A DNA stretch of 64,000 nucleotides from Rarobacter faecitabidus (GTDB taxonomy: Bacteria > Actinomycetota > Actinomycetes > Actinomycetales > Cellulomonadaceae). The stretch lies in assembly GCF_006716265.1 (NCBI RefSeq), contig NZ_VFOS01000001.1:1116001-1180000 (forward strand), given 5' to 3'. The notes below the pieces were generated by a model. The model worked only from the letters and a program-made list of their open reading frames with translations. It did no database searches and was not told the DNA's origin. The stretch's first letter is position 1, and every line of letters begins with the position of its first letter. Below, piece after piece: positions 21,401 through 30,610 of this stretch. Made by a program: the position numbers and the translations under genes.

Positions 21401-23677
21401 TCCGATGAACGAGATCTGAGTGGCGCCCGCTGGCACCCGGATGTTCCAAGCCTGACCTGCGGGCGTGATGGTGTCGAACTGCCCCACCGGGATGTTGGGT
21501 ACCTCGAAGTGGAAGGTCGTGGCTCCGATGGTGACGGTGCCGTTCTGACCGGGGATGTAGTTGAGCGCTGCGAGCTTCACGCGGTCGTACGCGTAAGTGT
21601 TGCCATCGCAGTCCGCGACCGTGCCAGTCACCGTGAAGCAGGCAAGGTTCGCGAGATCCTCGAACTGACCCGTGAGCGAGTCATCGGCGACCACGGTGAG
21701 CGTGAAGTTGGCCGATGCACTGGCGGCGCCGAGTGTCGCGGTGATGCGAGCGTTGAAGATGCCGGCCTGCTGCGGGCGGTAGGCGGGATCAAGCGAGACG
21801 CTCGTGCCGTTCTCGCCCTCCGTGAGGACCAGAGGAAGTTCGGTATTCGCCGCATCGTTCAGGTGAAGAACCGCTGCGAGGTCGTTGCCGGTAGCCACTG
21901 TTCCCAGTCCGGTGATGACGCCGAGCACCTTGTTGTTCGCCTGGCCTGCGCGCAGTTGCGTGTTCACGACGTTCTTGACGGTGAGGCTGCCCGTGAAGGG
22001 ACTGCTACCGATGGCGACGTCATCGATGAGACCCGAAGCCACGGATCCTGCCGTTGCGCTGGCCTCGGCGTAGCGGACGACGACCTTGTGGACGACCTTG
22101 CCAGCCAGGGATCCCAGCGGAACCGTGACCTTGCTCCACTGGTTCGCTAAGAGCGCGGCCCCTTGACCCGCGGTGGAGAATACGTTGCCGCGGATGTCGT
22201 GCAAGCTAGCCTGTGTGGCGACCCCTGGGTTGGCACCTCCCGCATCTGAGTATTCAACGTCCACGACGACGTTCTTACCGCTCGCCGACGTCGGCTTGAT
22301 GCGGTAGCTGAGCGCGGTGTCCGAGCCGATCGCGACATCGAGCCCCTGATGGATCAAAATCGCGGAGCTGGCGGCGCCGGCGGCGACAGGGCTTCCCGCG
22401 TAGGCCAGGACCGTGTTGCTCGCGGTGCCGCCTTCGGCGCGGCCGTCGGCCAACTTGACGGCGAGATTCGGGTTGTCGGCCAAGGGTGAGGTGAGAGTCC
22501 ACTCGGACATCTGGAAACGCCCACCGTTGTCGCCGGAAACGCGCAGCTGAACCCACTTGAACGATCCGGGCGATGCTGCGGTGAAGTAGCGGCTGCCGCG
22601 ACGGTAGGTCGTCGAGGCGATGTCGCTACGCGAGTCGATCTGGGTCCAGCCCGCCGTGCTGGCCGGCGTGGCAGCGACCGCGGGGTCGCTCGTGCCCCAG
22701 ATGGTCCATGCCTTCGGGTCGCGTTCTGGTGCGTCGTTACCGGCCGTGAAGATGTAGCCGTCGATCTGAGTCTCCGCTGCCAGCTCGTACAGCATGTAGA
22801 AGTTGGCGTAGTCGATGCCGGGGGCTACCAGGCTCTTGGTGCCGTAGTCGCCGTCGTGCAGCTTGTCGAAGTTCTCGCCGTCCGCCTGCCAGCCGGCGGT
22901 CGGGTTGGCCGAGGCGCTCACGATCTCTGCGGGAGCAACGCGCCGGGCGCGCGTCGAGGGAGCATCGGGGGTGAGCAGCGTCCAGTCGGACAGTTGCATC
23001 CGGTCGGTCGCGCCGTTCGAGTCGGAGACGGCGATCCGGTAGTACTGGTACGAGCCGGGCGCGTCGACCTCGAATCGCTTTGTGCCACGGCGAGGGCTGG
23101 CCGTCACGACGAAGTCGGCGTTGGTGACGGTATCAATCGGCACCCAGGAAGCGTCGCTCGTGCTCGTGGCGGCCGAAGCGGAGTTGGAGCCGTACACGAT
23201 CCAGTTCTTCGGGTCGCGGTTGTAGTTGTCGTTTGCCGAGGTGATCTCGTAGCCCGTCACGCGCGAGGGCTGGCTCAAGGAGTAAATCGCCTGCACGGGG
23301 TTCCCCGCGTTCAGCGTCCGAGAGACCAGCCACTTTGAGGTCTTCTCGCGGTCCGCGATGAGCGAAACGTTCTCAGCTCCGGTGTTTCCGCCGTTCGCGT
23401 CGGCCGAATAGACGCTCGTGACGAGGTCCTGCGCAGCATCGGTCTCGCCGTGCAGGTTGACAACCGGCTCATACGCCACGCGCGACAGCGGTTGCGGTTG
23501 TCCGGTCTCGTACGTCGTCGACCACGTCCCGCCTTCGATGTCGGCGGCGGTTGCTCCCGGGGCGCAGATGCCCATGAGCGAAGCTGATATGGCGAATACG
23601 GTGCCAGCGGCTAGCACTCGCCGCTTCCCGCTGAATCCCGCTGATACGCCGCGATTTTGCGGCTGAATTGGATGCAT
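18500..23677 (-). CDS. Giant secreted Ig-repeat surface protein with GH92-like accessory domains
   Basis: A 1725-aa exported protein. The signal peptide is about residues 1-45 (VFAISASLMGICAPGATAA). Two F5/8-type C carbohydrate-binding-like domains follow (about 80-235 and 250-400). Regions at about 405-560 and 670-880 resemble non-catalytic modules found before GH92 mannosidases. A PKD domain is near 885-967, then six Big_3_5 Ig repeats of about 92 aa, each ending near YSGD.Y. The last 200 aa are lysine-rich and end VKAK. No glycosidase catalytic domain or LPxTG is seen. It is probably a glycan-binding adhesin or cell-wall scaffold. A GGGAG site precedes the ATG. Confidence 0.85.
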   Translation of the reverse strand: MHPIQPQNRGVSAGFSGKRRVLAAGTVFAISASLMGICAPGATAADIEGGTWSTTYETGQPQPLSRVAYEPVVNLHGETDAAQDLVTSVYSADANGGNTGAENVSLIADREKTSKWLVSRTLNAGNPVQAIYSLSQPSRVTGYEITSANDNYNRDPKNWIVYGSNSASAATSTSDASWVPIDTVTNADFVVTASPRRGTKRFEVDAPGSYQYYRIAVSDSNGATDRMQLSDWTLLTPDAPSTRARRVAPAEIVSASANPTAGWQADGENFDKLHDGDYGTKSLVAPGIDYANFYMLYELAAETQIDGYIFTAGNDAPERDPKAWTIWGTSDPAVAATPASTAGWTQIDSRSDIASTTYRRGSRYFTAASPGSFKWVQLRVSGDNGGRFQMSEWTLTSPLADNPNLAVKLADGRAEGGTASNTVLAYAGSPVAAGAASSAILIHQGLDVAIGSDTALSYRIKPTSASGKNVVVDVEYSDAGGANPGVATQASLHDIRGNVFSTAGQGAALLANQWSKVTVPLGSLAGKVVHKVVVRYAEASATAGSVASGLIDDVAIGSSPFTGSLTVKNVVNTQLRAGQANNKVLGVITGLGTVATGNDLAAVLHLNDAANTELPLVLTEGENGTSVSLDPAYRPQQAGIFNARITATLGAASASANFTLTVVADDSLTGQFEDLANLACFTVTGTVADCDGNTYAYDRVKLAALNYIPGQNGTVTIGATTFHFEVPNIPVGQFDTITPAGQAWNIRVPAGATQISFIGTGNEGTKSRDIQLVYTDGTTETVTVTFADWATSDTTNFTNAGNTVVARPQGRLMGTSSSDNLFSAVLASTPHTLAAGKTIDYVQLPPKVGNIKPEGQVHLFTFATDAPVPASVPAPVVTASTVPAQQATVPFSGELVTFTGATNPVNATINWGDGTASSNGTIGSGNVSGSHTYATPGTYTATVTVTGAGTSASTTTEIVVTTASSSVTLTGPSTNPIGTAANVTATVAPAAATGTVQWSVDGVDSGTPTPLNGSNQVTFDVSGLTAGSHSIVATYSGDSVFATSASAGHAITITKLASSITLGASASSVTIGDSVTLTATVSPAVAGRSVTFTGPDSWSATATTNASGIATTSVTPSAVGAANYSASVAENATYLTATSTPVGVTVVKKVLAAGDWTVSAPTGSVTVGGAGSVNVTLPSLATGTVSFQVGSSTPVVVPVTAGQASFATSSLVAGTHTITVAYSGDSNYDAPAPKTANVTVVKNITSVTLSAPEGNIAIGEDVVVTASVPTGATGTVQFKNGTENLGAPVNVTSGSASRTLSGLALGGYSITAVYSGDAAYETATSGAKTFTIVKRTATVGLTASSASVDVGTAVTLTATVPNDATGTVQFKNGTEDLGTPQGVTSGTAALTLSDLPLGANSITAVYSGDGNYEPATSSAQTVTVNKKTSSTILQASATTLDEGESVTLTATVPLDGTGTVQFFDGTSPVGDAVTVAAGKAEITLLGVVAGAHEYTAVYSGDSVYLSSNSAPVTVTAHVVVPPATDPTVSAVTVSRSSQAYNQKSASKRVTVSVDITGATSGTVSFVSAKGALGSAKIVVSGGKAKASLTVKAKAAVGTYSGLRAVLAVSGTSYVSPAATAKFKVVRAAASQVKIATKSFKSGSKPKIKVTVGKLSNGRVATGKVQLRIGKNVVKTVKLTAKSKGKVTVKLPKAYTKTIKVKAKFVPTSTKTTVAKSSKAVKVKAK

Positions 23678-23766
23678 CCTTGCACTCCCAGTTCGGTTCG
23701 GATGAATAACTCAGGCGTGACCGTCACCCCGAAATAGTCCGGAGCCGACAACGCTGTCACATCCGA

Positions 23767-23796
23767 ACCATACGGCTAGCGGAACGACCGGGTCAA
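23767..23796 (-). promoter_or_regulatory. Sigma70-type promoter of the Ig-repeat gene
   Basis: On the minus strand, -35 TTGACC and -10 TATGGT are separated by 18 nt. The leader would be about 83 nt. Confidence 0.6.
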
Positions 23797-23835
23797 GATG
23801 CACGGCCACCAGTTTCGTGTTAATCGGAAACGGCA

Positions 23836-23886
23836 GCGGGGCCACTCCCCGGCGGGTTCAAATCAAACCCGCGGGAGCGGCCCCGC
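23836..23886 (-). terminator. Long hairpin terminator after acnA
   Basis: A long stem of about 20 paired bases (GCGGGGCC, CTCCC and GCGGGTT paired with their complements) with small bulges, 31 nt past the acnA stop codon. Confidence 0.75.
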
Positions 23887-23916
23887 CATCACGATGCAAC
23901 TCTCAGGAAATAAGCA

Positions 23917-26667
23917 TCATGAGGACGCCAGCGAGCGCAGAACGTACTGCAGGATTCCACCATTCCGGTAGTAATCCGCCTCACCCGGAGTGTCGATACG
24001 TAGCACGGCGTCGAACTGGATCGTCGAGCCATCGGCCCGCGTCGCCACGACGCTCAGCGTGTCCGGAGTCACGCCCTCATTGAGCTGAGTAACACCTGAG
24101 ATGGCGAAGACCTCTGTCCCATCCAGTCCAAGGGAGTCGGCTGACTCCCCCGCGGGGAACTGGAGCGGCAGCACGCCCATCCCGATCAGGTTGGAGCGGT
24201 GGATGCGCTCGAACGACTCGGCGATGACGGCACGGACACCAAGCAGGCTCGTCCCCTTTGCTGCCCAGTCTCGCGAAGATCCGGAGCCGTATTCCTTTCC
24301 ACCCAGGACGACGAGCGGAATACCCGCCGCAGCGTAGTCCTGCGCGGCGTCGTAGATGAACGACTGCTCGGAACGGAGGAAGTTGAACGTGTAGCCCCCC
24401 TCGACGCCTTCCAGCAACTGATTGCGCAGTCGGATGTTGGCAAAAGTTCCGCGGATCATGACCTCATGGTTGCCGCGACGCGAACCGTACGAGTTGAAGT
24501 CCCGGCGGCCCACGCCATGCGCTTCCAGATACTGCGCGGCAGGTGTTCCCGGTTTTATCGCACCCGCGGGTGAGATGTGGTCCGTCGTGACGGAGTCGCC
24601 CAGCTTCGCCAGCACGCGCGCGCCAGCGATGTCGGTTACCGGCGCCGGCGTGAGGCCCATCCCCTCGAAGTACGGCGGCTTGCGCACGTACGTCGATTCC
24701 GTGTCCCACTCGAACGTGGATCCGGTCGGCGTATCGAGCGAACGCCAGCGGTCATCGCCGGCGAACACGTCCGCGTAGTCGGAGGTGAACATCTCACGAT
24801 TGATGGACGAGTCGATGGTCGACTGAACCTCGGCAGGGCTCGGCCAGATGTCCCGCAGGAATACCGGTGCCCCCGCCTCGTCGAAGCCGAGCGGCTCGGT
24901 CTCGAAGTCGAACTCCATCGTGCCCGCCAATGCGTAGGCGATGACGAGCGGGGGGGACGCCAGGTAGTTCATCTTGACGTCGGGGTTGATTCGCCCTTCG
25001 AAGTTGCGGTTACCCGAGAGCACAGAAACGACCGCGAGGTCGTGCTCGTTGACGGCATCCGAGACCTCGGGCGCGAGCGGACCCGAGTTGCCGATGCAGG
25101 TCGCGCAACCGTAGCCGACGAGGTGAAAGCCCAACTTCTCGAGATACGGCCACAGACCCGCCTTCTCGTAGTAGTTCGTCACGACCTGAGAGCCGGGCGC
25201 CATGGACGTCTTTACCCACGGTTTCGCCGTCAATCCGCGCGCCACGGCATTCTTGGCGAGCAGGCCAGCGGCAAGCATGACCGACGGGTTTGAGGTATTG
25301 GTGCAGGAAGTGATGGAGGCGATGGCGACGGCGCCATGGAACAGATCGTATGTCCCGCCCTCCGCGGTGGTGACGGGGTAACGGGCATGGAATCCCTCAC
25401 CGGGCACTATGGCCGGGGAGTCGGAAGCCGGGAACGATTCCTTCTCGGCCTCGTCGATCTTGTTCGTCGCCTCTGGAGCATAGTTCGGCAGGTCGCGTAG
25501 GAACTGCTGCTTGGCCTGTGAGAGTTCGATCCGGTCCTGCGGGCGCTTGGGCCCCGCTATCGAGGGAACGACCGTGCTGAGGTCCAGTTCGAGATACTCC
25601 GAGAACTGCGGCTCGTGGGCCGAGTCGTGCCACAGGCCTTGCTCCTTCGAGTAGGCCTCGACGAGCGCGAGCTGATCGTCGGAACGGCCCGTGAGGCGCA
25701 GATAGTCGAGCGTGACATCGTCGACCGGGAAGATCGCGGCGGTCGAGCCGAACTCGGGGCTCATGTTCCCGATGGTCGCGCGGTTCGCCAGCGGGACCTC
25801 GGCGACGCCCGCGCCGTAGAACTCGACGAACTTGCCCACCACGCCGTGCTGGCGGAGCATCTGGGTGATGGTGAGGACCACGTCCGTAGCCGTAACGCCG
25901 GACGGAATGGATCCGATCAGTTTGAAGCCGACCACGCGCGGGATCAGCATGGAGACGGGCTGGCCGAGCATCGCGGCCTCTGCCTCGATGCCGCCGACGC
26001 CCCAGCCGAGTACGCCAAGCCCGTTGACCATCGTCGTGTGAGAGTCGGTGCCGACGCACGTGTCTGGGTAGGCGCGGACGACGCCGCCCACCTCGCGGGT
26101 CATGGTCACGCGCGCCAGGTACTCGATGTTGACCTGGTGGACGATACCGGTGCCCGGCGGGACGACCTTGAAGTCGTCGAACGCCGTCTGGCCCCAGCGC
26201 AGGAACTGGTAGCGCTCGTGGTTCCGCTCGTACTCGATCTCGACGTTGCGCTCGAACGCATCGGCACGTCCGGCCACGTCGATCTGCACGGAGTGATCGA
26301 TAACCAGTTCTGCCGGCGCGAGCGGGTTGATGCGCGCGGGGTCACCACCGAGGTCAGCGACTGCCTCGCGCATTGTCGCAAGGTCGACGACGCAGGGCAC
26401 GCCGGTGAAGTCCTGCATGATCACGCGCGCCGGGGTGAATTGGATCTCGGTGCTCGGCTGCGAGGTGGGGTCCCACTTCGCGAGGGCGTTGATGTGATCG
26501 GCGGTGATGTTCGCGCCGTCCTCGGTTCGCAGCAGGTTCTCCGCGAGGATCTTCAGGCTGTAGGGCAGACGCTCAAGACCTGGAACCGACGCAAGTCGGT
26601 AAATCTCGTAGGACTTGTCACCGACGGTCAGGTTTCCTTTGGCACCGAATGAATCGACGTGACTCAC
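23917..26667 (-). CDS. acnA: Aconitate hydratase
   Basis: AcnA/IRP1-type aconitase of about 916 aa that interconverts citrate and isocitrate in the TCA cycle and carries a [4Fe-4S] cluster. The cluster cysteines are visible in [15 protein letters not shown] and [14 protein letters not shown]. The C-terminal swivel domain has [15 protein letters not shown] with the substrate-binding Ser/Arg. I place the start at GTG 26667, with AAGGAG 9 nt upstream and product SHVDSFGAK. The open frame upstream is not conserved in character. A perfect 18-bp palindrome lies about 85 nt upstream. Unlike mycobacteria, no TetR-type acnR follows the gene. Confidence 0.96.
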   Translation of the reverse strand: MSHVDSFGAKGNLTVGDKSYEIYRLASVPGLERLPYSLKILAENLLRTEDGANITADHINALAKWDPTSQPSTEIQFTPARVIMQDFTGVPCVVDLATMREAVADLGGDPARINPLAPAELVIDHSVQIDVAGRADAFERNVEIEYERNHERYQFLRWGQTAFDDFKVVPPGTGIVHQVNIEYLARVTMTREVGGVVRAYPDTCVGTDSHTTMVNGLGVLGWGVGGIEAEAAMLGQPVSMLIPRVVGFKLIGSIPSGVTATDVVLTITQMLRQHGVVGKFVEFYGAGVAEVPLANRATIGNMSPEFGSTAAIFPVDDVTLDYLRLTGRSDDQLALVEAYSKEQGLWHDSAHEPQFSEYLELDLSTVVPSIAGPKRPQDRIELSQAKQQFLRDLPNYAPEATNKIDEAEKESFPASDSPAIVPGEGFHARYPVTTAEGGTYDLFHGAVAIASITSCTNTSNPSVMLAAGLLAKNAVARGLTAKPWVKTSMAPGSQVVTNYYEKAGLWPYLEKLGFHLVGYGCATCIGNSGPLAPEVSDAVNEHDLAVVSVLSGNRNFEGRINPDVKMNYLASPPLVIAYALAGTMEFDFETEPLGFDEAGAPVFLRDIWPSPAEVQSTIDSSINREMFTSDYADVFAGDDRWRSLDTPTGSTFEWDTESTYVRKPPYFEGMGLTPAPVTDIAGARVLAKLGDSVTTDHISPAGAIKPGTPAAQYLEAHGVGRRDFNSYGSRRGNHEVMIRGTFANIRLRNQLLEGVEGGYTFNFLRSEQSFIYDAAQDYAAAGIPLVVLGGKEYGSGSSRDWAAKGTSLLGVRAVIAESFERIHRSNLIGMGVLPLQFPAGESADSLGLDGTEVFAISGVTQLNEGVTPDTLSVVATRADGSTIQFDAVLRIDTPGEADYYRNGGILQYVLRSLASS

Positions 26668-26738
26668 AAGTGGGCTCCTTACTTCAAGGACGCGGTGCGC
26701 CACCGGGGCGTGGCAACGCACATGAGGGGTTACACCTC

Positions 26739-26744
26739 AGCCTA
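26739..26744 (-). promoter_or_regulatory. Candidate -10 TAGGCT of acnA
   Basis: Minus-strand TAGGCT about 70 nt before the acnA GTG. The -35 region would fall in the adjacent 18-bp palindrome. Confidence 0.4.
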
Positions 26745-26750
26745 CCGCAA

Positions 26751-26768
26751 TATCTTGACGTCAAGATA
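26751..26768. promoter_or_regulatory. 18-bp perfect palindrome, probable acnA operator
   Basis: TATCTTGACGTCAAGATA is its own reverse complement. It sits 6 nt upstream of the candidate acnA -10 and covers the -35 region, the usual place for a repressor. The binding protein is not identified in this window. Confidence 0.65.
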
Positions 26769-26817
26769 ATTTGCGGGGCGGTCGACAATGACCGAACGGC
26801 GGCAATAACGTGTGCCG

Positions 26818-29220
26818 CTACTCGACGCCATGCTGACTCGTCGCAGAACGCCAATAGCGCTGATGCCACTGGTAGACGGCCTCAATGAGGATCCAGCAGC
26901 CGACGGCGCACGCGGCGACCATCACCCAGTGCTCGGTGTTCACCGGTTCCATCATGAAGAACTCTCGAACGAACGGGATCTGGAACGCCAGTATGCCGGC
27001 ACCGGCGAGCACGGCGAGCATCGCGATCTTCCAGTGCACGAGGGGACGCGCCAGCGCGCCGACGATCCATAGGCCGGCCGTGATCAGCATCGCAGTCGTC
27101 GCGGTGCGAGCCATCGCTGGATCGTCGTTCCCGCCGAGCAGCGTATAACTCGTCAGGATTCCCGCCCCCAGAATGACACCTATCGGAATCGCGAACGAGA
27201 GCACTCGTCCAAGGAAGCCCGCCACGTAGCGGCGATTGTTCGGCGGCAGGGCCAGCAGAAACGCGGGGATGCCGATCGTCAGGGAACTGGCAAGAGTGAG
27301 ATGCCGAGGCAGGAACGGGTAGGGCCAACTCAGCAGCACGACCGTGAGCGCCAGCACGAAGGAATACACCGACTTCGTCAGGAACAGGGTCGATACCCGC
27401 TCCATGTTTGCCATCACGCGCCGACCCTGGCCTAGGACGCCGGGGAGACGACTGAACTTGCCGTCGAGCAGGACGATGCGGGAAACCGCCTTGGCAGCGG
27501 CCGCCCCGTTGCCCATGGCGATCCCGAGGTCTGCGTCCTTGAGCGCGAGCGAGTCATTCACGCCGTCGCCTGTCATCGCTACCGTATGACCGCGGCTCTG
27601 CAACGCACGGACGATCGCGCGCTTCTGTTCGGGAACCACGCGTCCGAACACATGATTCTGCTCCAGCACGTCGGCCAACTCGTCCAGATCCTCCGGCAGG
27701 TCCCGGGCATCGAATCCGGTCAACTGCTGGCCGTCGCCGAGCAGGTCGACCTTCGTGGCGATCGCCGCCACCGTCTCGGGGTTGTCACCAGAGATGACCT
27801 TGGCGCCCACCTCCTGGCGGCGGAAGTACGCCAGCGTGTCGAGCGCATCCTCGCGGATATGCTCGCCCAGCACCGCCACGAGTACGGGACGCGAGTCGCC
27901 GGGCAGCGGCGACTCGGGATCCGGCAGGGTGTCACACGCCGCCAGCAGAATGACGCGCGCACCAGCCGAAGCCGACGTGCGCACGGCTTCCATCGCCTTC
28001 CGCGCGGGCTCATCCTCGCGGCCCGCGAGGAGGATCTCGGGCGCGCCGAGGATCCAAGCCGAGTCAGGCGTGGCAACGGCGCTCCACTTTCGCGAGGACG
28101 AGAACGGCACCGCGTCCGTAGTATGCGCGGGCATCACGTCTGGCAGTCCTGCCGCGAGCGCATCCGAGGTTGCGTTCCCTCCCCCCAGGTGCGCGAGCGC
28201 GGCGAGCGCGGCGGCCGCGCCGGGCTCGTCCGCTAGATCGATGAGTTCACTCAGGGCTATAGTGCCGTCGGTGATGGTGCCGGTCTTGTCGAGGCAGAGG
28301 ACATCGACGCGGGCTAGTACCTCGACCGCTGGCAGCTCCTGCACCAGGACCTTGGAGCGCGCCAGCAGTACGGCCGCGAGCGCGAAGTTCATCGAGGTGA
28401 GCAGCACGAGTCCGTCGGGGATCATCCCGACCACGCCTGCGACGGCAGCGACGATGGCGTCCTTCCAATTGTCATCCACGAACGCCTGGGACCAGCCGCC
28501 CGTGGCGCGCAACTGGCTGTTGGCCAGCAGGATGGCGATGGGCACGAGCATGATCGAGATGACCTTGAGGATCTTGTTGATCCCCTCCTGCAGCTCGGAG
28601 CGGGCGCGCGAGTACTTCTTGGCCGCGGTGGTGAGTTTGTTGACGTACCCGTCGGCGCCGACCCGGTTCACGCGGTACGTCGCCGTGCCGGCGACGATCG
28701 CGGAACCCGAGAGCAACTCGTCCCCCACCTGCTTGCGCACCGGCTTCGACTCCCCTGTCAGGAGCGATTCGTCCACCTCGAGTCCGACCGTCGTGAGGCA
28801 CTCCCCGTCGGCTGGGACCTGATCGCCCGTGCTAACGGTGACGATGTCGTCGAGCACGACCTCGTGCACTCCCACATTGAGTTGCCGGCCGTCGCGGGTC
28901 ACGACCGCGTGCGGGGCGGACAGGATGGCGAGCGAGTCGAGCGTGCGCTTGGCGCGGATCTCGGTCACGACGCCGATCACGATGTTGATGAGCATCACGA
29001 AGCCGAACACGGCATCGGGCCAGCGCCCCGTGATGAGGACGGCGACGAGCGCGGTAGCGAGGATGAAGTTGAACAGCGTGAACGTGTTGGCACGCAGGAT
29101 GGTGCCGATCGAACGCGATGTCGAATCGTCGAACGCGTTGACCTTGCCCTCGGCTACCCGCTGAGCGACTTCGGATGAGGTCAAACCGTCTTCGTGGGAC
29201 AACACGTTCGTCTTCGGCAT
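26818..29220 (-). CDS. P-type cation-transporting ATPase (CtpE-like)
   Basis: An 800-aa P-type ATPase. The actuator loop TGES is at about 155-158. The phosphorylation site is DKTGTITDG with Asp311, and the hinge is GDGVNDSLALKDADLG. About ten membrane helices are visible. The order of segments and length fit the actinobacterial CtpE group, whose mycobacterial member takes up calcium. In helix 4 the ion-binding PEGL motif of related pumps reads PDGL (Asp near 269), a conservative change that might alter selectivity. No CxxC metal-binding domain is present, so it is not a P1B heavy-metal pump. A GGGAGGGC ribosome binding site precedes the ATG. Confidence 0.88.
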   Translation of the reverse strand: MPKTNVLSHEDGLTSSEVAQRVAEGKVNAFDDSTSRSIGTILRANTFTLFNFILATALVAVLITGRWPDAVFGFVMLINIVIGVVTEIRAKRTLDSLAILSAPHAVVTRDGRQLNVGVHEVVLDDIVTVSTGDQVPADGECLTTVGLEVDESLLTGESKPVRKQVGDELLSGSAIVAGTATYRVNRVGADGYVNKLTTAAKKYSRARSELQEGINKILKVISIMLVPIAILLANSQLRATGGWSQAFVDDNWKDAIVAAVAGVVGMIPDGLVLLTSMNFALAAVLLARSKVLVQELPAVEVLARVDVLCLDKTGTITDGTIALSELIDLADEPGAAAALAALAHLGGGNATSDALAAGLPDVMPAHTTDAVPFSSSRKWSAVATPDSAWILGAPEILLAGREDEPARKAMEAVRTSASAGARVILLAACDTLPDPESPLPGDSRPVLVAVLGEHIREDALDTLAYFRRQEVGAKVISGDNPETVAAIATKVDLLGDGQQLTGFDARDLPEDLDELADVLEQNHVFGRVVPEQKRAIVRALQSRGHTVAMTGDGVNDSLALKDADLGIAMGNGAAAAKAVSRIVLLDGKFSRLPGVLGQGRRVMANMERVSTLFLTKSVYSFVLALTVVLLSWPYPFLPRHLTLASSLTIGIPAFLLALPPNNRRYVAGFLGRVLSFAIPIGVILGAGILTSYTLLGGNDDPAMARTATTAMLITAGLWIVGALARPLVHWKIAMLAVLAGAGILAFQIPFVREFFMMEPVNTEHWVMVAACAVGCWILIEAVYQWHQRYWRSATSQHGVE

Positions 29221-29339
29221 GTGCCCTCCCGGGGCGCTTGTCGTTGGCTGGAGGCGATCCGCTCGCGCTCCGAGTGGTCAGGTTTACCCGAGCCGTTCCG
29301 AGCGAGCCGGCGGAACGGGCGAGCGGGGGACCGAGCCGA

Positions 29340-30608
29340 TTAGTCCCGCACCAGCAAGGCTACCGACTCGAAGTGATGCGTTGCTGGGAAGATATCGAAG
29401 GCCCGCATCTCCTGCAGTCGGTACCCATGCTCGGCGAAGGTGGCGACATCGCGGGCGAGTGACGCGGGGTCGCACGCAACGTATACGACGCTCGGGGCAC
29501 CACCGCTGGCAATAGCATCCACCACGTGCCGCCCGGCCCCGGCGCGTGGCGGGTCGAGCACCACCAGGTCGGCTCGGGCCGGAGAATCGGCCGAGAACAC
29601 CTGCTCGACGCGCCCCTCGACGAACTGAACGTTGCCGTACTCGCGAAGATTGCGCCGGGCATCGCGCAGCGCACGCTGGCCGGACTCGACCGCGAGCACG
29701 CTGCCCGCCGACCCCGCCGCCCTCGCGAGCGGCTGCGTGAAGAGCCCCGCCCCGCTATAGAGATCGATGACGTCCTCACCGGCTAGTTCACCTCGGCCAG
29801 CCAGGTCCAGCACAGCATCGACGAGCGTTGCGGGTGCGGCCCGATGCACCTGCCAGAATCCTGCTGCTGCTACGCGGTAGGAGAAATCGTCCTCCCCCAC
29901 CCGCACCGATTCCGCTACGGTCTGCCGCGCATTCGGCCTGCGGTCGGCACGCCCGTGATGCCAAGGCACGTCATCGACCAGGATCATTCCCGGGCTACCG
30001 TCAGCGGGGGCCACAGCGGTGATCAATGTGCCAGGCTTCCACTCGCGGCCAAAGACGTCCTCCTCGGCCAGCAGTTGAGAGGCCGCCTCAGTGGCGAGGG
30101 GAATCTCGTCCAACTCCACCACGCGATGCGAACGGAAAGCGCGCATGCCCGCGCGTCCGGACTCCCCCGCTACGAGTTGTACGCGCGTCCGATACCCCAT
30201 GGAGCGCGCCTCATCGTCGCCATCGATCGCCGCGACCGGCACGTCGACGTCCATCTTGGCCAACCGCTTGAACTGCTCCGTGAGCACGCGCGACTTCCAT
30301 GCCCGGGCCGCCGCGGGGGCCACGTGCGCGAGTTCGGCACCGCCCACGCCATCGGGACCGGCATGGGACCACGCCGGAGTGACCCGGTCGGGCGAGGGTT
30401 CGAGTATCTGCATGGCGTCGCCGCGCCAGAACCCCTTGCGCGCCGTCTCGGTCAGGCGCACGACCGCGCGTTCACCCTCGATGGCGTGCCGGACGAAGAC
30501 CACGCGACCGTCGAGGCGCGCCACGCAGTGCCCGCCATGAGCCGGAGCGCCGACGGTCACCTCGATCAGGTCACCCGGATAGTGCGCCGCCGACTGCGTG
30601 GTCGTCAT
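29340..30608 (-). CDS. TrmA/RlmD-family RNA (uracil-5-)-methyltransferase
   Basis: S-adenosylmethionine-dependent m5U methyltransferase of 422 aa acting on rRNA or tRNA. An N-terminal TRAM-like OB domain (PGDLIEVTVGAPAHGG) is followed by a Rossmann methyltransferase domain. SAM motif I is DLYSGAGLFTQPLA, motif IV is VVLDPPRAG, and the catalytic Cys is in VYVACDPASLARD. The four iron-sulfur cysteines of E. coli RlmD are absent. The start is the ATG at 30608, 2 nt past the permease stop, so the two genes form an operon as in the Rv2690c-Rv2689c pair. Target base unknown. Confidence 0.9.
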   Translation of the reverse strand: MTTTQSAAHYPGDLIEVTVGAPAHGGHCVARLDGRVVFVRHAIEGERAVVRLTETARKGFWRGDAMQILEPSPDRVTPAWSHAGPDGVGGAELAHVAPAAARAWKSRVLTEQFKRLAKMDVDVPVAAIDGDDEARSMGYRTRVQLVAGESGRAGMRAFRSHRVVELDEIPLATEAASQLLAEEDVFGREWKPGTLITAVAPADGSPGMILVDDVPWHHGRADRRPNARQTVAESVRVGEDDFSYRVAAAGFWQVHRAAPATLVDAVLDLAGRGELAGEDVIDLYSGAGLFTQPLARAAGSAGSVLAVESGQRALRDARRNLREYGNVQFVEGRVEQVFSADSPARADLVVLDPPRAGAGRHVVDAIASGGAPSVVYVACDPASLARDVATFAEHGYRLQEMRAFDIFPATHHFESVALLVRD

Positions 30609-30610
30609 CG

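Noticed and set aside
19127-22150. Long open frames antisense to the Ig-repeat protein gene
   Set aside because: Arg/Gly/His-rich shadow translations of repetitive GC-rich coding DNA, without plausible starts or family features.
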